Of a DNA stretch of 41,579 bases, positions 8,509 to 16,752 are shown in pieces. The stretch spans positions 1-41,579 of the forward strand of contig JAGBTP010000051.1 of assembly GCA_017631255.1 (NCBI GenBank), written 5' to 3'. This DNA comes from Alistipes sp. Its GTDB lineage: Bacteria; Bacteroidota; Bacteroidia; Bacteroidales; Rikenellaceae. The notes under the pieces are model-generated. The model saw only the letters and a list, made by a program, of their open reading frames with translations. It made no database searches and had not been told where the DNA came from. The position numbers were made by a program, and so were the translations under genes. Each line of letters starts with the position of its first letter. The first letter of the stretch is position 1.

Positions 8509-9159
8509 GGCGTGGGTTAGAGGGCGTAAGTAGGTGGCAATGTGAGTCCTATGGCGCGGGTTGGAGAGGGTGAGAGTTTTGGGAGCAGTAATCCTTGGCG
8601 CGGGTTGGGAGAGGAGTTGTCGTGAATTATAGCGAGATGGCGTGGGATGGAGGGCGCAAGTAGGTGGCAATGTGGGTCCTATGGCGTGGGACGGAGGGCG
8701 CAAGTAGGTGGTGAGGTGAGTCCTATGTCGCGGGATGGAGGGCGCAAGTAGGTGGCAATGTGGGTCCTATGGCGCGGGTTGGAGTGGGTGAGAGTTTTGG
8801 GAGCAGTAATCCTTGGCGCGGGTTGGGAGAGGAGTTGTCGTGAATTATAGCAAGATGGCGTGGGTTAGAGGGCACAAGTAGGTGGCAATGTGAGTCCTAT
8901 GGCGCAGGTTGGAGAGGGTGAGAGTTTTGGGAGCAGTAATCCATGGCGCGGGTTGGGAGAGGAGTTGTCGTGAATTATAGCGAGATGGCGTGGGATGGAG
9001 TGTGTGAGAGTTTTGGGAGCAGTAATCCTTGTCGCGGGTTGGGAGAGGAGTTGTCGTGAATTATAGCGAGATGGCGTGGGATGGAGGGCGCAAGTAGGTG
9101 GAATGTGAGTCCTATGGCGCGGGTTAGATGGCACAAGTAGGTGGTGAGGTGACTCCTAT
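8509..9159. repeat. Modular tandem repeat of 15 units with three alternating tails
   Basis: Units of 42-44 bases each begin with a shared core, GGCGYGGGWTRGAG or close, and continue with one of three tails. Tail A is GGCGCAAGTAGGTGGCAATG plus TGAGTCCTAT; tail B contains GAGAGTTTTGGGAGCAGTAA; tail C contains GAGTTGTCGTGAATTATAGC. A' is a variant of A with GGTGAGGTGAGTCC. Unit starts are 8509 A, 8553 B, 8597 C, 8639 A, 8683 A', 8727 A, 8771 B, 8815 C, 8857 A, 8901 B, 8945 C, 8987 B, 9031 C, 9073 A and 9116 A'. A-B-C is thus a higher-order repeat of 130 bases. G far exceeds C on this strand. Unit length is not a multiple of three, and overlapping minus-strand frames look like translated repeats, so coding is unlikely. 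The repeated tails exclude a CRISPR array. Confidence 0.9.
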
Positions 9160-9412
9160 GGTGTGAGCATCTGTGCATGGGGTCTCATCGTGTTGTCGGG
9201 GGGCTGAGGGTAAGGGGATTTGTGTCCAGTGATATGATCAGAGGGTAGGAATGATTGTCCCTTATGTCAAGGAGGAGCGACGGGGATATCTAACCGTGTG
9301 GTCGTTGTCAGGACGCTATGTGTTAATATTGAGGCATTTGGGGTGATGATAATTTGGCGAGGGAGGTGGGTGTGGTGCGATAGTTGAAAACTTAAAAAAC
9401 CTGAAAACTCTT
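9160..9412. other. Gene-free G-rich flank after the repeat array
   Basis: After one decayed core (GGTGTGAGCATC) the repeat ends. The sequence stays G/T-rich with runs such as GGGGGG and AAGGGG near 9197-9218, then becomes AT-rich in the promoter of the TetR gene. No gene is seen. Confidence 0.5.
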
Positions 9413-9442
9413 TTTGTTTTTAGAGTTTTTTAATTATATTTG
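9413..9442 (+). promoter_or_regulatory. Promoter of the TetR/RND operon
   Basis: TTTG at 9413-9416 and TATATTTG at 9435-9442 are 18 bases apart, close to the Bacteroidetes -33/-7 pattern. The ATG of the regulator gene lies 23 bases after the -7 element, so the leader is very short. An autoregulatory operator would be expected here, but I could not identify a clean palindrome. Confidence 0.65.
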
Positions 9443-9464
9443 TCGGGTCAAATCAGTGAAATTT

Positions 9465-10100
9465 ATGACACAGAAGGAAATTATCGTAGAAAAAGCGTCG
9501 CAGATGTTTGTCACTCAGGGTATTAAGGCTGTGAGGATGGACGATATTGCTCAGGAGTTGAGCATATCGAAGCGCACGCTCTATGAGCTTTTTGGCGATA
9601 AGGAGGAGTTGATTTACCAGAGCATTTGTCACTACATTGCGCAGAGCAAGGAGCGTCGTAAGGCGCAGTGCGGCAATGTAGATAATGTTTTGGAGGTGAT
9701 GCTCATCAGCCTGCGCGATATGATAAACCACGCCCCCATAGCTTGTCGTATGCGCCGCAACCTACAGCGTTTCTATCCATCGGTATTTAGTCGTATCGAG
9801 GGTGATGCCTACACAAATACGACTGCCGACCTGAGTAGCTGGATTAAGGAGTGCGTGGCGTGTGGCTACTTCACGCAGACGGCCGACTCTAACTTCGTGG
9901 TCAAGGTGTTGCAGAGCAGCGTGCAGGGCCTGATGATGGGCGACAGCCTCGAGAGGGAGGATGCCGAGGAGGTGATATGCACGATGACATATGCCATCGT
10001 GGTATTCTTGCGTGGCTTGTGCTCGCAGAGCGGAATGGAGGTTATTGACCGCTGTTTTGGCAAGTACTTTGGCAATATAGTGGAGCATAAGGCGTTGTAA
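9465..10100 (+). CDS. TetR family transcriptional regulator
   Basis: A 211-residue regulator with an N-terminal TetR DNA-binding domain: helix-turn-helix around residues 20-45, containing MDDIAQELSISKRTLYELFGDKEELI. The C-terminal ligand-binding part (about 60-211) is divergent, as usual. ATG 9465 is chosen over the upstream frame opening at 9414 because the latter overlaps the promoter and MTQKEIIVEKASQMF is a typical TetR start. It leads the RND efflux genes on the same strand, 35 bases before the outer-membrane factor, so it probably represses its own operon and responds to a pump substrate (inference). Confidence 0.9.
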   Translation: MTQKEIIVEKASQMFVTQGIKAVRMDDIAQELSISKRTLYELFGDKEELIYQSICHYIAQSKERRKAQCGNVDNVLEVMLISLRDMINHAPIACRMRRNLQRFYPSVFSRIEGDAYTNTTADLSSWIKECVACGYFTQTADSNFVVKVLQSSVQGLMMGDSLEREDAEEVICTMTYAIVVFLRGLCSQSGMEVIDRCFGKYFGNIVEHKAL

Positions 10101-10135
10101 TCACAGTGTAAATAATATATAAACATAGGTATAAA

Positions 10136-11506
10136 ATGAAAAAGTTACTATCATTCATCACCCTGAGCCTCGCAGCGCTATGCGTGGCACAGGCGCAGCA
10201 GCTGCCCGCAGAGAGTGCTGGTCAGCTCGCACTATCGCTCGACGAGGCGATTGAGATTGCTCTTAGCGATAACCCTACCATCGAGGTGGCAAACCTCGAG
10301 ATTGAGCGCTACGACTATGTGCGTAAGCAGGCTCTCGCATCGCTCTACCCACAGGTAGATGTGTCGGGTCAGTACTCACTTGCGCTCGTGCGTCAGGAGA
10401 TGGCTAAGGGTCTCTCGTTTGGCGGTAAGAACTCTATCACGGCGGCTGGTAGCCTCTCGCTGCCACTCTTCGTGCCATCGGTATATCGCCAGCTCAAGAT
10501 GACACGCACGCAGATGGAGAGCGCCGTAGAGAGTGCGCGCGCAAACCGTATCGACCTCGTTGCTGCGGTGCGTTCGGCATACTACAATGTGCTCCTGGCT
10601 GAGCAGTCGCTCGAGGTGTTGCGCGAGGCGGTGATGACGACACAGCGCGTGGTGGACAACACTCGCAATATGTACGAGCACGGTCTTGCTGCCGAGTACG
10701 ACTACATCACGGCGCAGGTGCAGCTCTCCAATCTCAAGCCTCAGGTGTTGCAGGCCGAAAGCGCTATCGAGATTACCAAGCTCCAGCTCAAGATGTACCT
10801 CTCTATCCCTGAGGATGTTGAGGTGGAGGTGAAGGGCTCGCTCGACAACTTCCGCAACGAGGTGCTCCTCGGCGAGGACTACTCGATGGATATCTCGGAG
10901 AACACCACACTCCGTGCTCTCGACATTCAGCGTGAGCTGTTGGAGCATCAGGAGAAGCTCATCCAGACAACGCGTATGCCTACTATTGCGGCATTTGGTC
11001 AGGTGTCGTACATCGTGCAGGAGACAAGTAACAGCCTTGCGGGTATGCTCGGTGGTGGCGCTGCGGGCACAACGGCAAATCAGTCGAAGTTCTGGTCGCA
11101 GTGGCCTATATCTATCGGCGCGCAGATCTCGATTCCTATCTTCGCAGGCTTCAAGAAGGTGAACCAGCTTCGTGAGGTGCGTAACCAGATGCGTCAGCTC
11201 GACATCCAGCGCGACTATGCCGAGTATGGCGTGCGTGTTCAGGTGGAGCAGGCTATCAACACCCTTCTCACCGCACGCGAGACGATGCTCTCGAATGAGC
11301 TCACAGTGCAGCAGGCTGAGAAGGCCTACAACATCTCGCTCACGCGTTACAACGCTGGTGCGGGCACCATCCTCGAGCTCAACACCTCGCAGCTATCGCT
11401 CACACAGGCGCAGCTAAGCTACTCGCAGTCGATATACGACTACCTCTCTGCATATGCTCAGTACGAGAAGGCGTTGGGCGTGGAGCGCTACAATGTGGCA
11501 GAGTAA
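10136..11506 (+). CDS. TolC-like outer-membrane efflux protein
   Basis: A 456-residue outer-membrane factor with a signal peptide (residues 1-20, cleavage after AQA) and two tandem OEP repeats rich in long amphipathic helices. The motif LSLDEAIEIALSDNPTIEVA near residue 32 and the second-repeat segment QVEQAINTLLTARETMLSNE with RYNAGAGTILELNTSQLSL are typical. It would form the trimeric channel taking substrates from the pump across the outer membrane. It stands second in the operon, 41 bases ahead of the adaptor gene. Confidence 0.93.
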   Translation: MKKLLSFITLSLAALCVAQAQQLPAESAGQLALSLDEAIEIALSDNPTIEVANLEIERYDYVRKQALASLYPQVDVSGQYSLALVRQEMAKGLSFGGKNSITAAGSLSLPLFVPSVYRQLKMTRTQMESAVESARANRIDLVAAVRSAYYNVLLAEQSLEVLREAVMTTQRVVDNTRNMYEHGLAAEYDYITAQVQLSNLKPQVLQAESAIEITKLQLKMYLSIPEDVEVEVKGSLDNFRNEVLLGEDYSMDISENTTLRALDIQRELLEHQEKLIQTTRMPTIAAFGQVSYIVQETSNSLAGMLGGGAAGTTANQSKFWSQWPISIGAQISIPIFAGFKKVNQLREVRNQMRQLDIQRDYAEYGVRVQVEQAINTLLTARETMLSNELTVQQAEKAYNISLTRYNAGAGTILELNTSQLSLTQAQLSYSQSIYDYLSAYAQYEKALGVERYNVAE

Positions 11507-11547
11507 GGATTTGGTTTAACGGATAAAAATTAATAACAGATAGAATT

Positions 11548-12570
11548 ATGAAGAAGAGTTTAATGCTTATGATTGCAGTGGCTGCGCTGGTGGGCTGCAA
11601 TTCGAACAACGAGAAGAAGAGCAGCGAGGCTGCCGTCGTAGAGGAGCCTAAGGCTGTGGCTGTGAAGGTATGCACTGCCGAGGCTATGAGTGTCGACCTT
11701 TTGGAGACATACACCTCGGAGATTCTCCCATACAAGGAGAACGACATCACCCCTGCGGCGCAGGGTCTGCACATCGACCAGATTATGGTGGATGTGGGCG
11801 ACAGAGTGAAGGAGGGTCAGGTGGTGGCTACGCTCAACCGCACAAGCCTCAAGCAGCTCGAGATTAACCTCGCTACGGTGCAGGATAGCTACGATCGTAT
11901 GAAGCCCGTACACGAGGCGGGTGGTATCTCCGATCAGCAGATGATCGAGCTTGAGAATACGCTCAACTTGCAAAAGGAGGTGGTGGCGCAGATGCGTAAG
12001 AACTCGGAGATTAAGTCTCCTATTTCGGGCGTTGTCACAGCGCGTAACTTCGAGAGTGGTGACCTCTTCGCATCGATGCCTATCCTCCACGTGATGCAGA
12101 TCGACAAACTCAAGGTTATGGCAAATGTGTCGGAGCAGTACTACCCACTTGTCAAGGTGGGTCAGGTGGTATCTATCGCTGTGGATATCTTCCCTGGCGA
12201 GACCTTCGAGGGTAAGGTGTCGCGCATCAACCCTGCGCTCGACGCCGCTACCCGCACCTTCGGCGTGGAGATTACTATCCCTAACAAGAACGAGCGCCTC
12301 CGCCCAGGTATGTACGCGCGTGCTACATTCAATATGGGTAAGCGTGATGGCGTGCTCGTGGATGATGTTGCGGTGCAGAAGCAGGCAGGCTCGTCGGAGC
12401 GTTTTGTATATGTTATCAAGGATGGCGTTGCCGAGTTCCGCTTCGTGCGTGATGGCCGTCGTGTAGGCTCTAAGATCGACATTATCAATGGTCTTGAGGC
12501 TGGCGAGCAGGTGGCTACAACATCATTCGTGCGTCTCTCGGACGGTGCTAAGGTGAGCATCATCGAGTAG
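11548..12570 (+). CDS. RND efflux periplasmic adaptor (membrane fusion lipoprotein)
   Basis: A 340-residue adaptor that links the inner-membrane pump to the outer-membrane channel. The N-terminus is a lipoprotein signal (MLMIAVAALVGC, lipidated Cys near residue 16). Next come the lipoyl/barrel-sandwich half with QIMVDVGDRVKEGQVVATL, a short helical hairpin (about 95-155), the second lipoyl half with IKSPISGVVTARNFESGDLF, a beta-barrel and a membrane-proximal domain with RLRPGMYARATF and AVQKQAGSSERFVYV. Size and order fit the AcrA/MexA family. It lies between the channel and pump genes. Confidence 0.93.
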   Translation: MKKSLMLMIAVAALVGCNSNNEKKSSEAAVVEEPKAVAVKVCTAEAMSVDLLETYTSEILPYKENDITPAAQGLHIDQIMVDVGDRVKEGQVVATLNRTSLKQLEINLATVQDSYDRMKPVHEAGGISDQQMIELENTLNLQKEVVAQMRKNSEIKSPISGVVTARNFESGDLFASMPILHVMQIDKLKVMANVSEQYYPLVKVGQVVSIAVDIFPGETFEGKVSRINPALDAATRTFGVEITIPNKNERLRPGMYARATFNMGKRDGVLVDDVAVQKQAGSSERFVYVIKDGVAEFRFVRDGRRVGSKIDIINGLEAGEQVATTSFVRLSDGAKVSIIE

Positions 12571-12612
12571 CGTGGAGATAGACAATACTTCTAACAGGTA
12601 AATACCGAAACA

Positions 12613-15600
12613 ATGAAAATTTACGAAACCGCGGTACGAAAACCGATCTCTACCGCACTGATATTTATAGCCGTGGTGGTATTCGGCCTCTTCTCGGTGA
12701 TGAGGCTGGGTGTCGACTACTACCCCGAAATCGATGTCCCATACATCAGCGTTATCACGATGTACCCTGGCGGTAATGCCGAGGATATCGAGACGAACAT
12801 CACGCGAGTGCTCGAGGACCAGCTCAACTCGGTCGATAACCTCGATAAGATCACCTCGCAGTCGAAGGATAATGTGTCGATGATTACACTCGAGTTCGAG
12901 TATGGATGTGACCTGACGGAGGCCGCCAACGATGTGCGAGATGTGGTCAGCCGCTCGCAGTCACTCCTCCCCGATGAGGTGGAGTATCCAACGGTGATGA
13001 AGCTGTCATCGTCGATGATGCCTATTATGATGCTCTCGGTTACGGCAGACGAGAGCTATGCCGCACTTGCCAAGATTCTCGATGATAGAATGGTCAACGA
13101 ACTGAACCGCGTAAACGGTATCGGTTCGGTGGCGGTCATCGGTGCTCAGGAGCGTGAGGTACAGGTGAATGTCGACCCAAATAAGCTCGAGGCTTATGGC
13201 CTCACTATCGAGTCGTTGGGTCAGATTATTGCTGCCGAGAATATCAATGTGCCTGCTGGTTCGCTCGATATGGGTGATCAGGTGTTCAACCTCAAGAGCG
13301 ACCTCGAGTTCGACGACTCGCGCGAGTTGCACAATATCGTGGTGTCGAACCGCAATGGCCGCACCGTGATGCTCTCGGATGTGGCTACCATCATCGATAC
13401 CTTGGAGAAGGCAACGATGGATGAGCGCATCAACGGCCGTCGTGGTGTGCGCGTGATGGTGCAGAAGCAGACGGGTGCCAACTCGGTGGCTATCATCGAG
13501 GATGTGCAGGAGCGTCTCAAGGAGATTATCCCTACGCTGCCTAACGACTGCGAGGTGCAGACCATCTTCGAGACATCGCGTGAGATTAACGATGCGATTA
13601 ACTCGCTGGCCCAGACCATTATGTTCGCCTTCATCTTCGTTATCCTCGTGGTGATGGTGTTCCTCGGTCGCTGGCGCGCTACATTTATCATCTGTTTGAC
13701 CATTCCTATCTCGCTGATCTGCGCCTTCATCTACCTCTTTGCGAGTGGCTCGACGCTCAACATCATCTCGCTCTCGGCGCTCTCTATCGCTATCGGTATG
13801 GTTGTGGATGATGCTATCGTGGTGTTGGAGAACATCACCTCGCACATCGAGCGTGGCTCGAAGCCTAAGGAGGCGGCTATCTACGCAACGAACGAGGTAT
13901 GGCTCTCGGTTATCGCAACTACGCTGGTTGTTGTAGCGGTGTTTATGCCACTTACGATGATCCCAGGTATGGCGGGTATCCTCTTCCGTGAGCTCGGTTG
14001 GATCGTTACCATCGTGGTATGTGTATCTACCGGTGCAGCTATCACGCTTACGCCTATGATGTCGGCATACTTCCTCAAGATTGACGGCGCTGCGCATACA
14101 TACAAGGGTATCGGTATCGTCTACAAGCCTATCGATATGTTCCTCAACTGGCTTGACAATATCTACGAGAAGGCGCTCCGCTTCGTGGTTAAGTGGCGCA
14201 AGAGCGTTGTGGCTATCTTCTTGGCGCTCTTCGGCATCTCGATGATGCTCATCTCGCAGGTGCCAACCGAGTTCTTCCCACCATCGGATAATGCGCGTAT
14301 CTCGATGACTGTCAAGCTCCCACAGAATGTGCATGTGGACTATACGACACGCGTAGCACGCCAGATTGATAACTTTATCGCCGAAAAGTTCCCATACATC
14401 TACCTCGTGTCGACCTCGGCAGGTGCCAGCTCGTCGGACAACGCCTTTGCGGCGATGCAGACCACAGGCTCGCACATCATCAACTACAACATTCGTATGC
14501 CTCGTAAGTCCGATATCGAGCGCCCTACGATCTTCGAGATTGCCGATGTAATCCGTAAGGAGCTCGACCAGATTCCAGAGATTCGTGAGTACACCGTAAC
14601 GCCTGGTGGTAGCAGCGGCCCTACAAGTGGCGGTGCAAGTACGCTCGATGTCAAGGTCTTTGGTCACGATATGAACGATGCGATGTCTACGGCTAAGGAG
14701 CTCCGCACGATTCTTAAGGGCTTGAGTACGATGCGTGATGTGTCACTTTCGCGTGAGGACCTCCAGCCTGAGTATAATGTGATTTTCGACCGTGAGAAGC
14801 TCGCATACTACGGTATGAACTCGGCTACGGCAGCGCAGTTCGTGCGTAACCGTATCTACGGCTATGAGTGTACCAAGTATCGTGAGGATGGTGATGAGTA
14901 CAACATCGTTGTTCGCTACGACGAGCCTTTCCGTGAGTCGCTCGAGTCGGTGGAGAATATCACCCTATATAGCGCTATGGGACAGCCTGTTAAGCTCAAG
15001 GAGGTGGCTCAGATTGTCGAGTCATTCTCGTCACCAACGATCGAGCGTGAGAACCGTCAGCGTGTCGTTACGGTGAAGGGCTCTGTGGGTGCTAATGTAG
15101 CTCTTGGTGACGCTGTTGCACAGGTTAACGCCGTACTTGCCGACTACGAGGTGCCTGCTGGTATCTCGCTCGAACTCGGTGGTACTATCGAGGATCAGGG
15201 TGACTCGTTTAGCGATATCATCTCGCTCCTTGTGCTCATCGTAATCTTGGTTTACATCGTTATGGCTACGCAGTTCGAGTCGCTGGCCTACCCATTCATC
15301 ATTATGTTTACCATTCCTTTTGCGATGTCGGGCGTATTTGTGGCTCTCTGGTCTACGGGAACACCACTCTCACTCATCGCTCTCATTGGTGCCATTATGC
15401 TGGTGGGTATCGTTACCAAGAACGGTATCGTGCTTGTCGACTACACCAACCTGCTCGTTGAGCGTGGTGCCGCTATCAACGACGCCGTTATCGCCGGTGG
15501 TAAGAGCCGTCTGCGCCCTGTGCTTATGACCTCGCTCACCACAATCCTCGGTATGGTGCCTATGGCTATGGGTATTGGTGAGGGTTCCGAGATTTGGCAG

Positions 15601-15774
15601 CCTATGGGTATCGCCGTTGTAGGTGGTCTCCTTGTCTCGACGCTCATCACCCTCTTCATCATCCCAGCCCTCTACTCTATGCTCGAGGGTTACAAGGAGC
15701 TCAAGGCTGCCCGCAAGGCGCGCCTCGAGGCTGAGGAGGAGGCATTCATCCGCTCGCAGCTCATTAAGAAGTAG
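12613..15774 (+). CDS. RND family efflux pump, inner-membrane subunit
   Basis: A 1053-residue proton-driven transporter of the AcrB/MdtBC (HAE1) type. Twelve membrane helices are expected: TM1 at about 12-30, a block at 335-550, and a second block from about 875. The proton-relay residues are in place: Asp399 and Asp400 in GMVVDDAIVVLENI, and Lys936 in GIVTKNGIVLVDYTNLL. The first porter domain carries GVDYYPEIDVPYISV and YPGGNAEDIE. The length is normal. Heavy-metal pumps of the CusA type carry different TM4 motifs, so a drug, lipid or bile-salt substrate is more likely, but which one cannot be read. It is 42 bases after the adaptor gene. Confidence 0.95.
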   Translation: MKIYETAVRKPISTALIFIAVVVFGLFSVMRLGVDYYPEIDVPYISVITMYPGGNAEDIETNITRVLEDQLNSVDNLDKITSQSKDNVSMITLEFEYGCDLTEAANDVRDVVSRSQSLLPDEVEYPTVMKLSSSMMPIMMLSVTADESYAALAKILDDRMVNELNRVNGIGSVAVIGAQEREVQVNVDPNKLEAYGLTIESLGQIIAAENINVPAGSLDMGDQVFNLKSDLEFDDSRELHNIVVSNRNGRTVMLSDVATIIDTLEKATMDERINGRRGVRVMVQKQTGANSVAIIEDVQERLKEIIPTLPNDCEVQTIFETSREINDAINSLAQTIMFAFIFVILVVMVFLGRWRATFIICLTIPISLICAFIYLFASGSTLNIISLSALSIAIGMVVDDAIVVLENITSHIERGSKPKEAAIYATNEVWLSVIATTLVVVAVFMPLTMIPGMAGILFRELGWIVTIVVCVSTGAAITLTPMMSAYFLKIDGAAHTYKGIGIVYKPIDMFLNWLDNIYEKALRFVVKWRKSVVAIFLALFGISMMLISQVPTEFFPPSDNARISMTVKLPQNVHVDYTTRVARQIDNFIAEKFPYIYLVSTSAGASSSDNAFAAMQTTGSHIINYNIRMPRKSDIERPTIFEIADVIRKELDQIPEIREYTVTPGGSSGPTSGGASTLDVKVFGHDMNDAMSTAKELRTILKGLSTMRDVSLSREDLQPEYNVIFDREKLAYYGMNSATAAQFVRNRIYGYECTKYREDGDEYNIVVRYDEPFRESLESVENITLYSAMGQPVKLKEVAQIVESFSSPTIERENRQRVVTVKGSVGANVALGDAVAQVNAVLADYEVPAGISLELGGTIEDQGDSFSDIISLLVLIVILVYIVMATQFESLAYPFIIMFTIPFAMSGVFVALWSTGTPLSLIALIGAIMLVGIVTKNGIVLVDYTNLLVERGAAINDAVIAGGKSRLRPVLMTSLTTILGMVPMAMGIGEGSEIWQPMGIAVVGGLLVSTLITLFIIPALYSMLEGYKELKAARKARLEAEEEAFIRSQLIKK

Positions 15775-15830
15775 TAATCAACGGGTCGGTAGCCCTACTG
15801 CCGACCCCTTAAACCATAACTAACACAGAT

Positions 15831-16124
15831 ATGAAAGCATTTTTTCTCTCATATAACCAGGCTCTCACCGACCGTGTAAATCGTATGCTCGACGAGCACG
15901 GTGTTCGAGGCTTCACCCGCTGGGCTCTCACCGAGGGTCGTGGCTCCTACGACGGCGAGCCACACTATGGCTCACACGCCTGGCCATCAATGAACACCTC
16001 TATCCTCGCCATCGTCGAGGACGAGAAGATTCCTATCCTCCTCGATGCCGTACGCGAGATTGACTCAACCACGCAGCAGCAGGGGTCGAGGGCTTTTGTA
16101 TGGGATATCACTCAGTGTATGTAA
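15831..16124 (+). CDS. PG0541-type small PII-like protein associated with an RND pump
   Basis: A 97-residue soluble protein resembling the PG0541 family of transporter-associated proteins, ferredoxin-fold relatives of PII. Visible features are MKAFFLSYNQALTDRVNRML at the start, a central RWALTEGRGSYDGEPHYGSH loop rich in Gly and His, and ILLDAVREIDSTTQQQGSRAFVW at the end. It follows the pump gene by 56 bases. PII relatives sense small molecules and bind transporters, so a regulatory or metal/nucleotide-sensing role on the pump is plausible but unproven. Confidence 0.8.
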   Translation: MKAFFLSYNQALTDRVNRMLDEHGVRGFTRWALTEGRGSYDGEPHYGSHAWPSMNTSILAIVEDEKIPILLDAVREIDSTTQQQGSRAFVWDITQCM

Positions 16125-16163
16125 AAAAAAGTGGTATAGCTGGGCTACTTTGGCGTTATGCTT

Positions 16164-16212
16164 AACCGAGAGCTCCTCACATACGCTCAGTATGCTGTGG
16201 GCTTTCGGTTTT
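16164..16212 (+). terminator. Probable terminator of the RND operon
   Basis: AACCGAGAGC (16164-16173) pairs with GCTTTCGGTT (16201-16210) with one wobble, an inner CATAC/GTATG stem (16180-16184 with 16190-16194) caps it, and a short T-run follows. Confidence 0.5.
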
Positions 16213-16342
16213 CGTATGTCTAAAATTAGCTCCCGTTATGCGACCTTTTGATAGCAAAAATGGGGTAGTGGGAGTGGGATGTCCGTAACTCATATGTTAT
16301 TATATCTCACGCTATTGTATGTAATAGATCCCTCCCCATAAC

Positions 16343-16376
16343 ACAAAAAGCAGTACTTGGTTCCAAGTACTGCTTT
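16343..16376 (-). terminator. Terminator of the minus-strand small membrane protein gene
   Basis: AAAGCAGTACTTGG (16347-16360) and CCAAGTACTGCTTT (16363-16376) form a perfect 14-base inverted repeat. Read on the minus strand it is followed by five T's and lies 27 bases past the stop of the gene ending at 16403. Confidence 0.85.
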
Positions 16377-16402
16377 CCTATTTATATGCGTGAGCGCCGG
16401 AA

Positions 16403-16651
16403 TTACTCCTCCCCAGCTACAATGGTGTCGGCCTCAGCATCAGTATTCATCGTCTCCGCTGTCTCCGCTGTGGTACTATCCTCCATATTTAGTATCTCGG
16501 CATCGGGCGTTGTGTCGGTGGGGGTTAAGTCGCACTCGGTCGAGGTATCCTTGTCAAAGACCATTGAGCGGTAGCTGCCAAACGACACGATGGCGTAGAC
16601 CATAGCCGCAATGGCGATAAGTGTTAGTAGTGTGCCAAATAGTTTGCTCAT
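16403..16651 (-). CDS. Small single-pass membrane protein, unknown function
   Basis: An 82-residue protein with one membrane helix (about residues 5-26, LFGTLLTLIAIAAMVYAIV) followed by a low-complexity acidic Thr/Glu/Asp/Ala-rich tail (about 37-82) and no globular domain. It begins 101 bases after the stop of the S41 protease gene on the same strand and ends at a perfect terminator, so it is probably the last gene of that transcript. The composition suggests a disordered periplasmic tail. I do not recognise a family. Confidence 0.7.
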   Translation of the reverse strand: MSKLFGTLLTLIAIAAMVYAIVSFGSYRSMVFDKDTSTECDLTPTDTTPDAEILNMEDSTTAETAETMNTDAEADTIVAGEE

Positions 16652-16752
16652 ATCTTATTTCTATAATTATCAATTACACAGATTGTTGTGGCGCGCGTCG
16701 TGGTATTTCCTTGCCGCGTCTATCGTGCGCGCCCTCCCTTGTACCTCGTGCA

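Noticed and set aside
8509-9159. CRISPR array
   Set aside because: The segments between cores are themselves repeated (only three tail types), there are no unique spacers, and no cas genes are present.
8398-9178. Minus-strand proteins of 67-101 residues rich in His, Pro, Thr and Arg
   Set aside because: They are translations of the non-coding repeat units; unit length is not a multiple of three, so the frame shifts from unit to unit and no protein repeat is kept.
9197-9218. G-quadruplex
   Set aside because: Only three separate G-runs are clearly spaced (GGGGGG, GGG, GGGG); a four-tract arrangement needs a strained split of the first run.
13006-14667. 553-codon antisense open frame
   Set aside because: It lies wholly inside the RND pump gene, is rich in Arg and His as typical antisense of biased codons, and has no family features.
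16690-16733. Terminator of the S41 protease gene
   Set aside because: GGCGCGC and GCGCGCC can pair, but the loop is 30 bases and no T-run follows on the minus strand.
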